This document shows positions 1 through 8,277 of a stretch of 64,000 bases of DNA, one piece after another. The notes beneath the pieces are model-generated. The model searched no databases and had not been told where the DNA came from. It saw only the letters and a program-made list of their open reading frames with translations. Each line of letters opens with the position of its first letter. Position 1 is the first letter of the stretch. Both the position numbers and the translations under genes were made by a program. The stretch comes from Betaproteobacteria bacterium HGW-Betaproteobacteria-9 (GTDB taxonomy: Bacteria > Pseudomonadota > Gammaproteobacteria > Burkholderiales > Burkholderiaceae_C). Location of the stretch: contig PHCC01000024.1 in assembly GCA_002842215.1 (NCBI GenBank), positions 124,001-188,000 of the forward strand, given 5' to 3'.

Positions 1-1
1 C

Positions 2-637
2 GAAAAAGAGCTTGGCGTGGCGCTGGTGGACATCGGCGCGGGCACCACCGACGTGGCCATCTTCGCGGGCGGCGCGATCCGCCACACCGCGGTGATCCCG
101 ATCGCGGGCGACCTGATCACCAGCGACATCGCCATGGCGCTGCGCACGCCCACCAAGGACGCCGAAGACATCAAGGTCGAATACGGATGCGCCAAGCAGT
201 TGCTGGCCGACCCCGACACCCAGGTCGAGGTGCCCGGTCTGGGCGACCGCGGTCCGCGTTTGCTCGGTCGCCAGGCGCTCGCCGGGGTGATCGAGCCGCG
301 GGTGGAAGAGATTTTTGCGCTGGTGCAGCAGGTGGTGCGCGACTCCGGGTTCGAAGAAGTCTTGTCTTCCGGCATCGTGCTCACGGGCGGCAGCGCCGTC
401 ATGCACGGCATGGTCGAACTGGGCGAAGACATCTTCCTGAAGCCGGTGCGCCGCGGCATCCCGCACTACGCGTCGGCCTTGTCGGACATGGTGGCCCAGC
501 CGCGCGCGGCCACGGTCATGGGCCTGCTGGAAGAGGCGCGGCTGGCGCGCGTGCGCGGGCACAAGGTGGCGCAGAAGGCGGGCTCCATGCAGGGCGCGCT
601 GGAACGCATGAAAAACTGGTTTGTGGGGACTTTCTGA
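2..637 (+). CDS. ftsA: Cell division protein FtsA, C-terminal part (cut by window edge)
   Basis: The reading frame is open from the first bases and ends at TGA 635-637, so the N-terminal half lies outside the window. The visible part begins with a phosphate-binding loop of the actin/Hsp70 ATPase fold (DIGAGTTDVAIF) and contains a second motif, VLTGGSAVMHGM. It ends in an amphipathic, Lys/Arg-containing tail (ERMKNWFVGTF) of the kind that anchors FtsA to the inner membrane. FtsA tethers FtsZ filaments at the septum. ftsZ follows on the same strand after 221 bp, the usual order at the end of the division/cell-wall cluster. Confidence 0.97.
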   Translation, partial: EKELGVALVDIGAGTTDVAIFAGGAIRHTAVIPIAGDLITSDIAMALRTPTKDAEDIKVEYGCAKQLLADPDTQVEVPGLGDRGPRLLGRQALAGVIEPRVEEIFALVQQVVRDSGFEEVLSSGIVLTGGSAVMHGMVELGEDIFLKPVRRGIPHYASALSDMVAQPRAATVMGLLEEARLARVRGHKVAQKAGSMQGALERMKNWFVGTF

Positions 638-716
638 TCATGAATCACACACACTCGATGAGCGGTTTGTTCGGGTCCCCTGTTGCCCCCGCGCGCCATG
701 GTGCCGCGGGCCACTA

Positions 717-747
717 CCCGGTGCACCGATGTACGGAATGCACCGGG
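717..747. other. Inverted repeat in the ftsA-ftsZ intergenic region
   Basis: Two perfect 9-bp arms, CCCGGTGCA and TGCACCGGG, flank a 13-nt loop. No T-run follows, so it does not look like an intrinsic terminator. It lies about 110 bp before the ftsZ start and could be an RNA stem-loop in the ftsZ leader or a protein-binding palindrome; the sequence does not decide. The rest of 638-858 shows no gene. Confidence 0.45.
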
Positions 748-858
748 CCGCCTGGGTGATGCCGGGGCCGCGCAGCGGCCACTCCTTGATGAATACAACG
801 ATTTTTTATTGAAACAACGCCCGGTGCCGCAGGTTCAGGGCGACAACAGGAGAGAAAA

Positions 859-2067
859 ATGAGCATCGAAATGATTGAAGTGGAAGAGTTCAACCAGGGC
901 ACCCAGATCAAGGTCATCGGCGTGGGCGGTGGCGGTGGCAACGCCGTGGAACACATGATCACCCGCGGCGTGCAGGGGGTGGAATTCATCTGCGCCAACA
1001 CCGACGCGCAAGCCCTGGCGCGCAGCGCCACCAGCCGCACCATCCAGCTCGGTACCAGCGGCCTGGGCGCTGGCAGCAAGCCGGAAAAGGGCCGTGATGC
1101 GGCCGAACTGGCGATCGACGAGATCCGCTCCGCCATCGAGGGCGCGCACATGCTGTTCATCACCGCCGGCATGGGCGGCGGCACCGGCACCGGCGCTGCG
1201 CCCGTGATCGCGCGCGTGGCCAAGGAAATGGGCATCCTCACCGTGGGCGTGGTCACCAAGCCGTTCGACTGGGAAGGTGGCCGCCGCATGACCAACGCCG
1301 ACAGCGGCCTGGCCGAGCTCGAAGCCAACGTGGACTCGCTGATCGTGATCCTGAACGAGAAGCTGCTCGAAGTGCTGGGCGACGACGTGACGCAGGACGA
1401 GGCCTTTGCCCACGCCAACGACGTGCTGAAGAACGCCGTCGGCGGCATCGCCGAGATCATCAACGAGTACGGCAACGTCAACGTCGACTTCGAAGACGTG
1501 CGCACCGTGATGGGCGAGCCCGGCAAGGCCATGATGGGCACGGCGGTTGCCGCCGGCCCGGACCGCGCCCGCATTGCTGCCGAAGAGGCCGTGGCCTGTC
1601 CGCTGCTCGAAGGCATCGACCTCTCGGGTGCCAAGGGCGTGCTGGTGCTGGTCACGGCGGCCAAGGGTTCGCTCAAGCTGTCCGAGTCCAAGCTGGCGAT
1701 GAACACCATCCGCGCCTACGCTTCGCCGGACGCTCACGTGATCTACGGCGCGGCCTACGACGACAGCCTGGGCGACGAGATGCGCGTCACCGTGGTGGCC
1801 ACGGGCCTGTCCCGCCAGGGCGCCCGCCGCACCGCGCCGCCGCTGCAGGTGCTGCGCACCGGCACCGACAACGTGGCGTTCAACATCCCGACGGTGAACA
1901 CCGCCGTGGGTGGCCCGGGTGCTGGGCAACCGGATTACAACTCCATGGCGGTGCCCAGTGTCTGGCGCACCAACCGCACGCAGGCAGCGGCCAAGGTGGA
2001 TGCGCTGGCTTCGGGTGGCATGGACGATTTCGAGATTCCTGCTTTCCTTCGTAAGCAAGCCGACTGA
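859..2067 (+). CDS. ftsZ: Cell division GTPase FtsZ
   Basis: The 402-aa protein has the full tubulin-like GTPase: a Gly-rich nucleotide loop near residues 20-30 (VIGVGGGGGNAV), the tubulin signature GGGTGTG at 106-112, and the synergy-loop region around NVDFEDVRTVM. A variable linker follows. The C-terminal peptide DDFEIPAFLRKQAD is the conserved binding site for FtsA, ZipA and MinC. The start ATG is preceded by AGGAGAGAAAA, a good ribosome binding site. It forms the Z-ring at midcell. It follows ftsA and precedes lpxC, the usual beta-proteobacterial order. Confidence 0.99.
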   Translation: MSIEMIEVEEFNQGTQIKVIGVGGGGGNAVEHMITRGVQGVEFICANTDAQALARSATSRTIQLGTSGLGAGSKPEKGRDAAELAIDEIRSAIEGAHMLFITAGMGGGTGTGAAPVIARVAKEMGILTVGVVTKPFDWEGGRRMTNADSGLAELEANVDSLIVILNEKLLEVLGDDVTQDEAFAHANDVLKNAVGGIAEIINEYGNVNVDFEDVRTVMGEPGKAMMGTAVAAGPDRARIAAEEAVACPLLEGIDLSGAKGVLVLVTAAKGSLKLSESKLAMNTIRAYASPDAHVIYGAAYDDSLGDEMRVTVVATGLSRQGARRTAPPLQVLRTGTDNVAFNIPTVNTAVGGPGAGQPDYNSMAVPSVWRTNRTQAAAKVDALASGGMDDFEIPAFLRKQAD

Positions 2068-2120
2068 CTTTGACGGGCCGCAAAGCTACTGCGCGGCCCG
2101 ATCTGGCGTCTGCAGTGCTC

Positions 2121-2138
2121 GCCGTACGAGAGTACGGC
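2121..2138. other. Short hairpin between ftsZ and lpxC
   Basis: GCCGTAC and GTACGGC form a perfect 7-bp stem closed by a GAGA loop. There is no T-run, so a strong terminator is unlikely. The surrounding 2068-2272 holds no gene. Its text resembles the short intergenic repeats common in Comamonadaceae, but no second copy is seen in this window. Confidence 0.35.
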
Positions 2139-2260
2139 TCCGCGCTTCAACGCCACCTCGGGCCGCTCGCTACGCTTTTCGACCCATCAAAGGAGACCTT
2201 TGTTTTCGGCTCCTATCCCGGGCATAGGTTTTCCTGCCAGCACTTATTCGTTCGGAAAAC

Positions 2261-2266
2261 TAAAAT
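2261..2266 (+). promoter_or_regulatory. Putative -10 element of lpxC (leaderless start)
   Basis: TAAAAT ends exactly 6 nt before the lpxC ATG, which would put transcription start at or next to the A of the start codon. No Shine-Dalgarno sequence precedes lpxC and no convincing -35 box is visible at 16-18 bp. The same arrangement occurs at six other genes in the window, which is the main support. Confidence 0.4.
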
Positions 2267-2272
2267 CATTCG

Positions 2273-3196
2273 ATGCTTGCCCAACGAACCCTGAAATCTC
2301 TCACCAAAGCCGTTGGCGTCGGCTTGCACAGCGGTCAGCGCGTGGAGCTGACGCTGCGCCCGGCGGCGCCCGACACCGGCATTGTGTTTCGCCGCGTGGA
2401 CCTGCCCGAGCCGGTTGAGATTGTGGTGAACCCCGGCGCCGTGTCCGACACGCGCATGGCCTCGACCATCTCCAACGGCGGGGTGAAGGTGCAGACCATC
2501 GAGCACATCATGAGCGCGGCCGCCGGTCTGGGGCTGGACAACCTGTACGTGGACATCACGGCCGAAGAGGTGCCGATCCTGGACGGTTCTTCGGCCTCGT
2601 TCGTGTACCTGCTGCAGAGCGCGGGCATCGTGACGCAGAAGGCGCCGAAGCGCTTCATCCGGGTGACCAAACCGGTGGAGGTGCGCGAAGGGGAGGGCAG
2701 CAACCTCAAGTGGGCGCGGCTGGACCCGTACCACGGCTACAAGCTGAGCTTCGAGATCGAGTTCAACCACCCGGCGGTGAACTCCAGCGGCCAGCGCGTC
2801 GAATTCGACATGGGCAGCGGCCGCTACGCGCGCGAGATCGCGCGGGCCCGCACCTTCGGCTTCACGCGCGACGTGGAGATGATGCGTTCCCATGGCCTGG
2901 CGCTGGGCGGCGGCCTGGACAACGCCATCGTCATGGACGATGTGAAGGTGCTCAACGCCGATGGCCTGCGTTACCAGGACGAGTTCGTCAAGCACAAGAT
3001 CCTCGACGCCATTGGCGACCTCTACATCATCGGCAAGCCGCTGCTGGCCGCCTACAGCGCCTTCCGCTCGGGTCACGCCATGAACAACCAGCTGCTGCGT
3101 GCGCTGCTGGCCCGGCCCGATGCTTACGAGATCGTGAGCTTTGAGCAGGAGCGTGAAGCGCCCACCGGCTTCGCGCAACTCGCTCCCGCCTGGTAA
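2273..3196 (+). CDS. lpxC: UDP-3-O-acyl-N-acetylglucosamine deacetylase LpxC
   Basis: LpxC catalyses the committed step of lipid A synthesis, zinc-dependent deacetylation of UDP-3-O-acyl-GlcNAc in the cytosol. The 307-aa protein has the expected length. It shows the zinc ligands His78 (TIEHIMSA), His241 and Asp245 ([11 protein letters not shown]), plus the catalytic His268 (RSGHAMNN). The [10 protein letters not shown] motif is also present. It lies 205 bp after ftsZ, where it is usual in beta- and gamma-proteobacteria. No ribosome binding site precedes the ATG, and a -10-like hexamer sits just upstream, so it may be translated from a leaderless mRNA. Confidence 0.99.
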   Translation: MLAQRTLKSLTKAVGVGLHSGQRVELTLRPAAPDTGIVFRRVDLPEPVEIVVNPGAVSDTRMASTISNGGVKVQTIEHIMSAAAGLGLDNLYVDITAEEVPILDGSSASFVYLLQSAGIVTQKAPKRFIRVTKPVEVREGEGSNLKWARLDPYHGYKLSFEIEFNHPAVNSSGQRVEFDMGSGRYAREIARARTFGFTRDVEMMRSHGLALGGGLDNAIVMDDVKVLNADGLRYQDEFVKHKILDAIGDLYIIGKPLLAAYSAFRSGHAMNNQLLRALLARPDAYEIVSFEQEREAPTGFAQLAPAW

Positions 3197-3235
3197 GCGC
3201 CAGCTGGCGCCCGGGGCTTCACCGAAAAACAAGCC

Positions 3236-3412
3236 ATGCTGCTGTTTCGCTGGACCATCTTCATGCTCCTGCTGGCGGCCGGCGTGTCGTTCGCTTTCTA
3301 CATCGGCACAGGGCAGGCGAGGTTTCGCCAGTACGGGATCGTGATCCTGAAGTGGACGGTCATCGCTGCGCTGGGCTTTTTTGGTGTGCTGGTGCTGGAG
3401 CGCCTTCTCTGA
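3236..3412 (+). CDS. Small two-helix membrane protein, unknown function
   Basis: An ATG 39 bp after lpxC opens a 58-codon frame. Its product has two hydrophobic segments, about residues 5-24 (FRWTIFMLLLAAGVSFAFYI) and 37-55 (VILKWTVIAALGFFGVLVL), separated by a basic loop (GQARFRQYG). A clear terminator follows 8 bp after the stop, which supports a real final gene of the lpxC transcript. The ribosome binding site is weak. I do not recognise a named family. Confidence 0.65.
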   Translation: MLLFRWTIFMLLLAAGVSFAFYIGTGQARFRQYGIVILKWTVIAALGFFGVLVLERLL

Positions 3413-3420
3413 TGTGCTGA

Positions 3421-3458
3421 AAAGCCAAAGGCCATCCCGAAGGATGGCCTTTGGCTTT
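3421..3458. terminator. Bidirectional intrinsic terminator
   Basis: Two perfect 17-bp arms (AAAGCCAAAGGCCATCC and its complement) enclose a CGAA loop. The stem begins with A and ends with T residues on both strands. It lies between the convergent lpxC/small-protein transcript and the minus-strand membrane-protein gene and can serve both. Confidence 0.85.
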
Positions 3459-3474
3459 CAGGTGGGAGCCGGAT

Positions 3475-4092
3475 TCAGTGGGCGCCGACGAAGCGGGTGC
3501 CTTCGAACGAACGGGACTCACCGCTGGTGCGGTATTGCGCCCAGGCCACCATCAGCATCAGCGCGGCAAAGCCACCGGCGATCAGCACCGGGTAAGCAGC
3601 GAGGATGTCGGTCAGCGGGAACTTCCAGTTCAGCGGACGGCCGACACCCAGCAAGGCGGCGTAGAACCACGACACCGCCGACACCGAACCCGCAAACACG
3701 GCGAAGCTGCGCTGCGAGAACGACATGTTCAGCAGGGTGCCGGCCTTCTTCATCAGCGGCAGGACGCGGTGATGCAGCAGGATGCCATTGAGTGTCAGGA
3801 GGGCGACGACGGTGATCTTGGCCTGCAGCTTGGGGTTGGCGAAGTACTCCCAGCCTTTGACTGAAGTGTCCAGCGCGATGATGCCGGCGCCGGTGGCCCA
3901 GAGTGCGGCCAGGGCCAGGGCCACGGTGTTCTGCAAATCCTGCAGGTGCTTCGGGTCCATGCGCTCGTGGGGATCACCCGAAATGAGCTGTTTGACCATG
4001 GCGATGTCGCTCATGAGGATCAGCCCGATCGCTGCGCAGCAGGCGATCAGGTGGGCGTAGACGAGGGCCATTCGTGAAAATTCAAGTTCCAT
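3475..4092 (-). CDS. Integral membrane protein, unknown function
   Basis: A 205-aa protein with about five hydrophobic segments (roughly residues 8-28, 57-75, 92-110, 128-150 and 167-187). It has a conserved-looking His-His pair in LLHHRVLPLMKKAG and a further His in YAHLIACCAA. The layout recalls small CopD-like or haem-associated membrane proteins, but I cannot assign a function. The start ATG at 4092 gives MELEFSRM; the second Met, 7 codons in, is an alternative. A perfect FNR/Anr-type site lies 150 bp upstream and no other gene starts from that interval, so oxygen-responsive expression is likely. Confidence 0.75.
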   Translation of the reverse strand: MELEFSRMALVYAHLIACCAAIGLILMSDIAMVKQLISGDPHERMDPKHLQDLQNTVALALAALWATGAGIIALDTSVKGWEYFANPKLQAKITVVALLTLNGILLHHRVLPLMKKAGTLLNMSFSQRSFAVFAGSVSAVSWFYAALLGVGRPLNWKFPLTDILAAYPVLIAGGFAALMLMVAWAQYRTSGESRSFEGTRFVGAH

Positions 4093-4241
4093 GTGAGGTA
4101 TCCGGGTGAAGGGTCAAGGGCTGTCCCGACAGAAACGGGCTCCGGGGCCCGACGGAAGTTTGCATCGAAGCCTTGGCCGCTAATGTGCCTACCCAGACCG
4201 TGGTCATCTGTGCGCAGTTGCAACGGTTGGTCCCGTTGTCA

Positions 4242-4255
4242 TTGATATTTATCAA
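4242..4255. promoter_or_regulatory. FNR/Anr/Dnr-type binding site
   Basis: TTGATATTTATCAA matches the FNR consensus TTGAT-N4-ATCAA at all ten defined bases. It lies in the 323-bp gap 4093-4415, between the start of the minus-strand membrane protein and the stop of ruvC, so only the membrane-protein gene can be driven from here. The rest of the gap shows no gene and no strong -10. The match is seen; regulation by an FNR/CRP-family factor is inference. Confidence 0.7.
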
Positions 4256-4415
4256 TTTGTACAAAAGGGGTCTTCAGGGGGAAAACCCCAATGAAGCTGT
4301 TGTTTTCATCCCTCAAATGGGGGATGCTCTGGGGAGTGCAGATACTGTTGTTACGTCCATGTACGGTTCGTCACAACCGCGCGCTATCGGCCCGTTGAAG
4401 GTCTGTCCGCCGTTT

Positions 4416-4964
4416 TCAGTAGTTCCGACCGCCTTTGTAAGCCGCATGGGTACGTGCCTGCAGGGGTGACACCTTGTTGATGGCCTGCATCGTGCGGCTG
4501 ACCTGCGCATGGGTGATGGCCAGGCCCAGGGCATCGGCCGCGTCCTTGCCGGGCAGGCCGGGCAACTGCAGCAGGCGTTTGACCATTTCCTGCATCTGCG
4601 CCTTGTCGGCGCGGCCATAACCGACCACAGCCTTCTTCAGCTGCAGAGCGGTGTATTCGGCCACCGGCAGGCCGTTGGCCACCAGCGCGGTCAGGCAGCA
4701 ACCGCGGGCCTGGCCCAGCAGCAACGTGGCCTGCGGGTTGACGTTGACGAACACGATCTCGCAGACCGAGGCTTCGGGCTGGTAGCGCTGCACCACCTCG
4801 CTGATGCCGTCAAACAGGATCTTCAGCCGCTCGGGCAGCAAGGCGCCGTCTTTCGGGCTGGTCTGGATGGTGCCGCTGGCCACGTAGTGCAGCGCGGCGC
4901 CTTCGGTGTCGATGACGCCAAAGCCGGTGCACTGCAGGCCGGGATCGATGCCGAGGATGCGCAT
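4416..4964 (-). CDS. ruvC: Crossover junction endodeoxyribonuclease RuvC
   Basis: RuvC resolves Holliday junctions together with RuvAB. The 182-aa protein has the four acidic catalytic residues of the RNase H-like fold: Asp7 (ILGIDPG), Glu69 (CEIVFVN), Asp141 and Asp144 ([11 protein letters not shown]). The ATG at 4964 gives the canonical [10 protein letters not shown] start, although the frame is open further upstream. ruvA and ruvB are not nearby. It follows cdsA on the same strand after 20 bp and may be co-transcribed with it. Confidence 0.97.
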   Translation of the reverse strand: MRILGIDPGLQCTGFGVIDTEGAALHYVASGTIQTSPKDGALLPERLKILFDGISEVVQRYQPEASVCEIVFVNVNPQATLLLGQARGCCLTALVANGLPVAEYTALQLKKAVVGYGRADKAQMQEMVKRLLQLPGLPGKDAADALGLAITHAQVSRTMQAINKVSPLQARTHAAYKGGRNY

Positions 4965-4984
4965 GGGGGGGGCCGTTTCAGCGT

Positions 4985-5974
4985 TCAGAGGTTGAAGGTC
5001 CAGCGCACGGAGTGGAAAAACACCGGCGCGGCGAAACACAGCGCGTCCACGCGGTCGAGCAGGCCGCTGGCGCCGGTGACCGAGCGGCCGGCCGAACCCC
5101 AGTGGGTCACGCCGCGGCCGCGTTTGATGGCTTTCATGACCAGGTGTCCGAACGAGCCGGCCATGCACGCCACCAGCGCCATCGCCAGGGCCTGCAGCGG
5201 TTTGAAGGGCGTGAGCCCGGCCAGGGCGACGCCGAGCAGGCCACCGGCGGCCAGGCCCGCCAGCCAGCTGCGCCAGTGGAAGCTGGCGCTGATGGCCGGT
5301 GCCACCGGCTTGCGCAAGCGCCGGGCCACCAGGTGCTGGACCAGCATGCAGGTTTGCACCACCAGCACCAGGAACAGCACGAGGAAGGCGGTCTTGCCGG
5401 CAAAGCGCGGGAAGTTGAGCAACAGCAGCGCCGGTACATGGCTCATGCCGTAGACGCAGACCATGATGCCCCATTGCAGCTTGGCGTTGCGCTCCAGAAA
5501 GCGTTGCGGGTCGTTGCCCAGCGCGCTCACCACGGGGATGGCGAGAAACACATAGACCGGGATGAACACCGTGAACAGGTTGAAGTGCTGGTTCCAGACC
5601 AGGGCGTATTGCAGCGGCAGCACGATGAAAAACGCCAGCACGAGGCTGCGGTGGTCACCGCGCCGGGTGGGCGAAAGGCTGATGAATTCGCGCAGGATGA
5701 AAAACGAGACCAGGCCGAACAGCACGATGGCGACGCTTTCGCCCGCGGCCCAGCCGACCCAGAACACCAGCGTCATCAGCCACGAGTTGCGCAGCAGGGC
5801 CTGGTAGTCGTGCAGCCGCTGGGCGCGGTCGCCGGTGTGGTCGTCGGCGTGCTGGCGTTCGCGCAAGGAGAGCAGCACGCCCGCGCCGCTGGCGATCAGC
5901 AGCAGCCCAAACAACAGCACAAACATCAGGCTGACCTGCTGTTCGGCGGAAAGGCTGCGCAGGAAGGAGCCCAT
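4985..5974 (-). CDS. cdsA: Phosphatidate cytidylyltransferase (CdsA family)
   Basis: This enzyme makes CDP-diacylglycerol from phosphatidate and CTP in the inner membrane, the branch point of phospholipid synthesis. The 329-aa polytopic protein carries the CdsA signature in its C-terminal part: [20 protein letters not shown] followed by [12 protein letters not shown] (S-x-x-x-K-R ... G-x-L-D-R-x-D). The start at 5974 shares its A with the stop of the upstream acyltransferase (TGATG), so the two are translationally coupled. The acyltransferase makes phosphatidate and this enzyme uses it. A second, UppS-linked cdsA is usual elsewhere in such genomes, so this may be a paralogue. Confidence 0.88.
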   Translation of the reverse strand: MGSFLRSLSAEQQVSLMFVLLFGLLLIASGAGVLLSLRERQHADDHTGDRAQRLHDYQALLRNSWLMTLVFWVGWAAGESVAIVLFGLVSFFILREFISLSPTRRGDHRSLVLAFFIVLPLQYALVWNQHFNLFTVFIPVYVFLAIPVVSALGNDPQRFLERNAKLQWGIMVCVYGMSHVPALLLLNFPRFAGKTAFLVLFLVLVVQTCMLVQHLVARRLRKPVAPAISASFHWRSWLAGLAAGGLLGVALAGLTPFKPLQALAMALVACMAGSFGHLVMKAIKRGRGVTHWGSAGRSVTGASGLLDRVDALCFAAPVFFHSVRWTFNL

Positions 5975-6591
5975 CAGACCTCCCGCAAGGCCATGACGGC
6001 GCTGCGTGCGCGTTGCAGGAAATCGGCGCGTGCTTCGTCGGCCCCCAGCGCCACCGGCTCCCCGAACGTCACCGAGCACAGCACCGGCACCGGAATCACC
6101 TCGCCCTTGGGCATGACCCGTTGCACGTTGTGGATCCAGGCGGGCACCAGCACCACCTGGGGAAAGCGCCGGGCCAGGTTGTAGATTCCCGACTTGAAGG
6201 CCTGCGGATCTTCCGCGTGACCGCGGGTGCCTTCGGGAAAGAGGATCAGCGAGTCGCCACTCTCCAGGGCATCGATGAGGGGCTGCAAGGGGTCCTCGTC
6301 GCCCTTCTTTTCGCGCTCGACATAGACCGCGTTGAACACCTCGGTGGTGATCCAGCGCTTGAAATTCGATGCCGTCCAGTAGTCGCGCGCGGCGATCGGC
6401 CGGGTGATGCTGCGCAGTTCCTGGGGCAGGGCCGCCCAGATCAGCACCAGGTCGGCGTGGCTCTGGTGGTTGGCGAAATAGATGCGCTGCTCCGCCTTGG
6501 GCGGGCAACCGTACCAGCGGGCCTGGGCGCCGGTGAGCAGGCGCACCAGGCCGAGCAGGAGGGTGCTCATGGCCTGGGCGCGCCAGTTCAT
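5974..6591 (-). CDS. 1-acyl-sn-glycerol-3-phosphate acyltransferase (PlsC family)
   Basis: A 205-aa member of the PlsC/LPLAT family, which acylates lysophosphatidate. The catalytic NHxxxxD motif is present as NHQSHAD near residue 40 and the glycerophosphate-binding motif as FPEGTRG near residue 120. It overlaps the following cdsA by one base, placing successive steps of phospholipid synthesis in one operon. It lacks the usual N-terminal pair of membrane helices, having only a short hydrophobic start. Its exact acceptor is not shown by the sequence. Confidence 0.9.
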   Translation of the reverse strand: MNWRAQAMSTLLLGLVRLLTGAQARWYGCPPKAEQRIYFANHQSHADLVLIWAALPQELRSITRPIAARDYWTASNFKRWITTEVFNAVYVEREKKGDEDPLQPLIDALESGDSLILFPEGTRGHAEDPQAFKSGIYNLARRFPQVVLVPAWIHNVQRVMPKGEVIPVPVLCSVTFGEPVALGADEARADFLQRARSAVMALREV

Positions 6592-6601
6592 GAGCGCGTC
6601 C

Positions 6602-7390
6602 TCACGGCGCCTGCACTGCGCCCATGCGCGCCACGATGGTGCCGGTGCGGCGGGCGAGGTAGGCCGAGCCCTGCCGGGTTTCGAAGAACTTGGGGCTGGG
6701 CAGCATCACGGCCAGTCGGGCCGCTTCGTAGGCACTCAGCTTGGCGGCGGGCTTCTTGAAATAGCGCTGGGCCGCGGCTTCGGCGCCGAAGACGCCTTCA
6801 CCCCACTCCACGCTGTTGAGGTAGATCTCCAGAATGCGCTGCTTGCTGAGCAACGCGTCCAGCGTGAGTGCGAGCATCAGCTCCTGGCCCTTGCGCAGCA
6901 GGTTGCGTTCACCCGAGAGCAGCAGGTTCTTGGCCAGTTGCTGGGTGATGGTGGAGCCTCCGATCACCTTGGGCGGCTTGATCGCCTTGATGGCGGCTTC
7001 GGCCGCTTCGGGCTTTTTGGCGAGCTTGCGTTCGAGCTGTGCGGTCCGCTTCTCGACCAGCTCCTGGCGCCTTTCGTTCTTGACCCAGGCCGCCTCGATC
7101 GCGCTCCAGTCCACGCCGTCGTGTTCGGCAAAGCCCGCGTCCTCGGACGCCATCACGGCGCGCTTGAGGTGCGGGCTGATCTGGTCGTAGTCCACCCATT
7201 GGGCGGACCAGCGCCAGTCCTTGTCGGACCGGAGGCTCTGGCCCGCAACCCGCCAGGCCTCGGAGCGCATGAAGGCGGTGCTTTGCGGGTCGACCACCAC
7301 CATCAGCGCGACACGCAAGACAAAAAACAGTTGCAGCGCCAGGCCCGCCAGCACCACCCACAACAGCCATCGACCGATCGATTTCATCAC
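6602..7390 (-). CDS. mtgA: Monofunctional peptidoglycan glycosyltransferase MtgA
   Basis: MtgA polymerises lipid II glycan strands at the periplasmic face. The 262-aa protein has one N-terminal membrane helix (about residues 7-27) and a GT51 domain with the catalytic Glu in ASEDAGFAEHDG, the GGSTITQQLAKN motif and the second Glu region NSVEWGEGVFGAEAAA. Between the first two motifs is a Lys/Glu/Ala-rich insertion of about 30 residues (from RRQELVEKR to AIKPPK) that the E. coli enzyme lacks. It overlaps the upstream TonB-like gene by 4 bp (ATGA). Confidence 0.95.
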   Translation of the reverse strand: MMKSIGRWLLWVVLAGLALQLFFVLRVALMVVVDPQSTAFMRSEAWRVAGQSLRSDKDWRWSAQWVDYDQISPHLKRAVMASEDAGFAEHDGVDWSAIEAAWVKNERRQELVEKRTAQLERKLAKKPEAAEAAIKAIKPPKVIGGSTITQQLAKNLLLSGERNLLRKGQELMLALTLDALLSKQRILEIYLNSVEWGEGVFGAEAAAQRYFKKPAAKLSAYEAARLAVMLPSPKFFETRQGSAYLARRTGTIVARMGAVQAP

Positions 7391-8253
7391 TGGCTGGACA
7401 TTTGTGTCTGCAACGTGGCGTCGCGGGTGAAACGGAAGCGCGACACCACCACGATCTGGTCGGCCCGCTGGCGCATGGCTTCGTTGAAGCGGCCAAAGCC
7501 GAGGCCGCGCACGATCGCCTGGGCTCGTCGGTCCAGCGTGGTGTTGCCCGAGGTCTGCACCACCTCGGTGTCCAGCACGGCGCCGGTGTGGTTCACCGTG
7601 ATGACCATGGTGAGCTCTCCATAGAGCTTGCGACCGGCGGCCTCGGGGAAGTTGGTGGTCCCCCGGTCTTCGATCTTGCGCCGCAGTTCGTCGTAGTAGA
7701 TCGCGTAGACCTCTTCGCGCGTGGCCGGGCTGATGTAGCGTTTGCGCGGCCGGGCGTTTTCTTCGTTGATGCGCTTTTCGATCTCGGCCAGCACCTTCAC
7801 CAGCGCCCGGCGCTTGCGTTCGCGCTCAACGGCCTCCTGGCTGGGGTTGACGGCCTGCAGGTCCGGCGGTGGCATGTTGGCCAGTTGCTTACGCACCTGG
7901 GCCAGGATCTGCTTTTGCTGTTCCTTGAGCGCTTCGATCATGCGCTCGTCTTCTTCGGGGGTGTCGCCGATGCGGACCGTGGGGTTGGGCGGCAGGGGTG
8001 AGGTGGCACGCCCTTTTTCCCGCTCACCGCCACCGGCCAGCGAGGCCTGCGCAATGGCCTTGGCCTTCTCGGGACGCTCGTCGCTCTTGGCATTGACCAG
8101 AATGACTTCGAGCGGCGTGTCCTGGAACACGCGGTTGAAGTTCTCGGGATCGACAAAACGCACCGTCAGCAGCGCGGCGTGCACGGCCACCGACACCCCC
8201 AGCGCCAGCTGCAGGGTGCTCAGTTGTTTGAGGAAAGCCAGGACCGGTTTCAC
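7387..8253 (-). CDS. TonB C-terminal domain protein (TonB/TolA-like)
   Basis: A 288-aa protein with an N-terminal membrane helix (about 12-32), a charged Glu/Lys/Arg-rich middle with coiled-coil character (about 95-175), and a C-terminal TonB domain ending in GELTMVITVNHTGAVLDTEV and a Leu-Asp-Arg-Arg-Ala segment. Such proteins link inner-membrane energy to outer-membrane partners. No exbB/exbD or tolQ/R is adjacent, so its role could be closer to TolA or to wall synthesis, as the coupled mtgA suggests. The start codon is GTG at 8253. A GATAAT hexamer ends 6 nt before it, and no ribosome binding site is seen. Confidence 0.85.
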   Translation of the reverse strand: MKPVLAFLKQLSTLQLALGVSVAVHAALLTVRFVDPENFNRVFQDTPLEVILVNAKSDERPEKAKAIAQASLAGGGEREKGRATSPLPPNPTVRIGDTPEEDERMIEALKEQQKQILAQVRKQLANMPPPDLQAVNPSQEAVERERKRRALVKVLAEIEKRINEENARPRKRYISPATREEVYAIYYDELRRKIEDRGTTNFPEAAGRKLYGELTMVITVNHTGAVLDTEVVQTSGNTTLDRRAQAIVRGLGFGRFNEAMRQRADQIVVVSRFRFTRDATLQTQMSSQ

Positions 8254-8259
8254 GCGAGC

Positions 8260-8265
8260 ATTATC
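8260..8265 (-). promoter_or_regulatory. Putative -10 element of the tonB-like/mtgA operon
   Basis: GATAAT on the minus strand ends exactly 6 nt before the GTG start. It matches TATAAT at five of six bases and predicts a leaderless transcript, like the elements at lpxC, tldD, mpl and others in the window. Confidence 0.4.
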
Positions 8266-8277
8266 GGTGCTGGTGGC

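Noticed and set aside
638..858. Possible small gene between ftsA and ftsZ
   Set aside because: Short frames exist but have no ribosome binding site or protein-like composition; only the inverted repeat stands out.
835..2058. 407-codon minus-strand frame opposite ftsZ
   Set aside because: Complement of ftsZ; composition is His/Arg/Gly-rich shadow sequence.
4173..4469. 98-codon plus-strand frame over the FNR box and ruvC end
   Set aside because: No ribosome binding site, overlaps the conserved ruvC 3' end and shows no protein-like motifs.
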